Below, in pieces: positions 6,302 through 7,640 of a stretch of DNA of 7,640 nt (the stretch's first letter is position 1; every line of letters starts with the position of its first letter). Under the pieces are notes generated by a model. That model ran no database searches. It was not told the DNA's origin and was given only the letters and a program-made list of their open reading frames with translations. The position numbers and the translations under genes were made by a program. Origin of the DNA: Chloroflexota bacterium (lineage in GTDB: Bacteria; Chloroflexota; Dehalococcoidia; SZUA-161; JAUWZY01); NCBI GenBank assembly GCA_030615045.1, contig JAUWZY010000040.1:1-7640 (forward strand), given 5' to 3'.

Positions 6302-7117
6302 TCACCCCCGATTGTAGCGCATCAGTATCGCCTCCAAGACACCACCAGCAATAGCCCTCATCTTGGCTCTAATAGTATAGCAAACCTCTTCAGATCCCAG
6401 TGGGTCTATCTCGCCCAGCTTGGTGCCTTTCTTTACCTTCAATCCATTCCTTACCAGAGCGCGAAGGATGCCACCGACCTCGGCCTTGACCGGTTGCTTC
6501 CCCATGAAGGCGACGACCTCGCCAGACGAAATGCCGTCCCCGATGTTCTTCTGGGAAGAAAAAAGGCCTTCCTGGGGGGCATGAAGCACCCTGATAAAGG
6601 TTAAACCGGCAATAGGTATGGGGATTCTGGTATCCTTTTCCGCTTCCCCACGAAGGATCACCTTGCCCAAGTTTATACTATAATTAGTTTCCACCACTAC
6701 ATGGACATCCCTACCCACGCGAAAGCCAGGCCCCATCCCGATCACCAAGGGGGCATCGCCGATCTTTGTCCCCAGATTTCTTTTTGCCATTATGGCATCG
6801 ATCAGGACTTCAGGATGTAGGGAATCCTTTATCGAGGCCTCGGGATCAACCATGATCGGTATCTTGCCCTCAGCCCAGACTTCGAACACCTCTGCAGTGG
6901 AGCTAACCGATTTGGCCGCTATCCCCTCAACCTCTTTTTCGCCATCATAGATAGCTTCACAAAAAGCGACCCCGCGGCTGACCGCTTGAGGGTAGGGCGC
7001 CTCGGTGAGACAAACTCGAAAGTGGCAGCGAGCCAGCCTATGAGCTATGCCACTGGCCACTTCCCCACCCCCTCTAATAATAATAGTTAAATCAGTTAGG
7101 CGGCGAGCCGTCTCCAT
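6302..7117 (-). CDS. yqeB: YqeB/EF2563-family selenium-dependent molybdenum hydroxylase system protein
   Basis: This family co-occurs with SelD, XdhC and YqeC in organisms with selenium-dependent molybdenum hydroxylases. It is thought to help make the labile selenium-containing cofactor; its exact reaction is unsettled. The 271-residue protein is of normal length. It shows a dinucleotide-like glycine motif RGGGEVASG (15-23), then LTEAPYPQAVSRGVAF (37-52) and IPIMVDPEA (86-94). The signature GMGPGFRVGRDVHVVVETN is at 127-145. The C-terminal part (about 195-240, including VKAEVGGILRALVRNGLKVKKG) looks like a small beta-barrel or biotinyl-like fold. The ATG at 7117 is the only standard start after an in-frame stop and leaves about ten residues before the conserved core. 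The GAGG before it is only two bases away, so initiation may be weak. xdhC follows directly. Confidence 0.88.
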   Translation of the reverse strand: METARRLTDLTIIIRGGGEVASGIAHRLARCHFRVCLTEAPYPQAVSRGVAFCEAIYDGEKEVEGIAAKSVSSTAEVFEVWAEGKIPIMVDPEASIKDSLHPEVLIDAIMAKRNLGTKIGDAPLVIGMGPGFRVGRDVHVVVETNYSINLGKVILRGEAEKDTRIPIPIAGLTFIRVLHAPQEGLFSSQKNIGDGISSGEVVAFMGKQPVKAEVGGILRALVRNGLKVKKGTKLGEIDPLGSEEVCYTIRAKMRAIAGGVLEAILMRYNRG

Positions 7118-7279
7118 TTCCTCGTGGTCGAAAACTTCACCCCCATACTGGCCATGCGGTCAATTTTCTTAAAGGAAGATATGGCTCTCTGTCTCAACGC
7201 CCGCAAACCATCGAGATGCTTATCGAAGACCTCGATAATGCACCATACCAATAGGCTCCAAAGCCATATCCTGTGCCAT
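7096..7279 (-). pseudogene. Possible wreck of a TrmO (UPF0066/TsaA-like) tRNA methyltransferase gene
   Basis: The gap between yqeB and the membrane-protein gene holds an ATG at 7279 with a good ribosome site (AGAGGT, 7289-7284), followed by only 19 codons to TAA at 7220. The short peptide contains LEPIGMVHY, resembling the PIGvvh opening of TrmO, which methylates the t6A base of tRNA. The +1 frame over the same DNA then reads IIEVFDKHLDGLRAL, resembling the I-V-aeGL segment that follows in TrmO. Later it reads GVKFSTTRKW, weakly like the GVFATR motif, and stops at 7096, inside yqeB. Intact TrmO has about 40 residues between the first two motifs, so an internal deletion plus frameshift is implied. 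The similarity is judged from memory of short motifs; a functional 19-residue small ORF (7220-7279) or a chance match remains possible. Confidence 0.27.
7168..7197 (-). promoter_or_regulatory. Tentative promoter for yqeB-xdhC
   Basis: On the minus strand TTGAGA (7197-7192, five of six matches) and TTTAAG (7173-7168, four of six) lie 18 bases apart. Transcription would start near 7161, about 44 bases before the yqeB ATG. It falls within the possible gene remnant, and transcription from the upstream membrane-protein gene is an equally good explanation. Confidence 0.2.
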
Positions 7280-7296
7280 TATTACCTCTTTTTCGA

Positions 7297-7640
7297 TTAG
7301 AGTGCGGCTGTAAGAGCCGCGGCGCTAATCCCTATGCAAAAAACTGTGACGCCTGCCCCTAAGTAGTAAAACCGTGGCTTTATTGTCCGCAGAGAGATAG
7401 CCCTCTCCCGCAGCTTCACGCCTGCCAAATACCCCAAAAGGAAGAAGATAGCGCCCAGAGCTGCAGCTGCCAGGCCATGAAGCGGGGCAATCAATTGCCA
7501 CGGCGTATCTACTATTAACGGGGGGGTTTGCGTCAGGTAAAAAGCAGCATAGGCAAAAGCAATCGTGCCCAGAAAGCCAGCCAGCACTCCGGCCCCAACA
7601 CGAATGGGGACACTGCTCTCCAGCCTGTTGAAGAGCAGGG
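7297..7640 (-). CDS. Unidentified small membrane protein, C-terminal part, cut by window edge
   Basis: I do not recognise this protein. The frame is open from the TAA at 7297 to the right edge, giving at least 114 residues; a GTG at 7587 lies within it, but the frame continues upstream and the true start is probably outside. The visible part has three hydrophobic stretches. The first begins at VLAGFLGTIAFAYAAFYL, the second at LAAAALGAIFFLLGYLAGV, the third at YLGAGVTVFCIGISAAALTA. A basic loop KLRERAISLRTIKPR separates the second and third, and by the positive-inside rule it should be cytoplasmic. The first loop contains TPPLIVDTPWQ. It ends 179 bases upstream of yqeB on the same strand, so it could share a transcript with yqeB-xdhC, but nothing in it points to molybdenum or selenium metabolism. 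Confidence 0.7.
   Translation of the reverse strand, partial: LLFNRLESSVPIRVGAGVLAGFLGTIAFAYAAFYLTQTPPLIVDTPWQLIAPLHGLAAAALGAIFFLLGYLAGVKLRERAISLRTIKPRFYYLGAGVTVFCIGISAAALTAAL

Noticed and set aside
5766..6317. A 183-codon plus-strand open frame opposite xdhC
   Set aside because: Low-complexity composition without a family match; the opposite strand is a clear XdhC with all motifs.
7304..7320. GCGGCT/AGCCGC hairpin at the end of the membrane-protein gene as a terminator
   Set aside because: It lies within the coding sequence, the stem is only six pairs, and an A-run rather than a T-run follows on the coding strand.

Overview
The window is an ordinary bacterial chromosomal stretch of moderately high GC with densely packed genes. 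Protein style suggests an anaerobic member of the Chloroflexota, probably Dehalococcoidia-like. The signs are a divergent RelA beside a HisRS with a cysteine-rich insertion, a CBS-less GuaB3-type IMP dehydrogenase, and XdhC/YqeB factors of selenium-dependent molybdenum hydroxylases. This taxonomic guess is inference; no rRNA or other decisive marker is present.

Layout. Positions 1-991 (minus) hold the N-terminal 330 residues of a RelA/SpoT-family alarmone enzyme running off the left edge. An 81-base divergent promoter region follows, then a plus-strand translation cluster: hisS (1073-2362), prfA encoding release factor 1 (2407-3468), and prmC encoding the release-factor glutamine methyltransferase (best read as 3465-4322). 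The minus-strand guaB3 gene (4313-5455) meets prmC tail to tail with a 10-base overlap and has its own good sigma70-type promoter (5482-5510). Further right on the minus strand, yqeB (6302-7117) and xdhC (5529-6299) form a tight pair for molybdenum hydroxylase maturation. A short gap (7118-7296) holds what may be a wreck of a TrmO-like tRNA methyltransferase gene. The right edge holds the C-terminal part of an unidentified three-segment membrane protein.

How the genes work together. hisS, prfA and prmC serve translation, and PrmC methylates the GGQ glutamine of the RF1 encoded just upstream. RelA synthesises the stringent-response alarmone from GTP/GDP, while GuaB3 commits IMP to guanine nucleotides. 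XdhC and YqeB prepare the cofactor of molybdenum hydroxylases, many of which act on purines, but no hydroxylase gene is visible here.

The most interesting points are these. The prfA/prmC junction reads GTAA, leaving the conserved PrmC N-terminal domain with no standard start codon and placing a G4 run against the prfA stop. RelA has a degraded HD hydrolase site together with an acidic QFDD synthetase motif. The gap at 7096-7279 may be a TrmO remnant. Several genes seem to have promoters so close to their start codons that they would be leaderless or nearly so. I saw no mobile element, CRISPR array, tRNA, rRNA or defence system.
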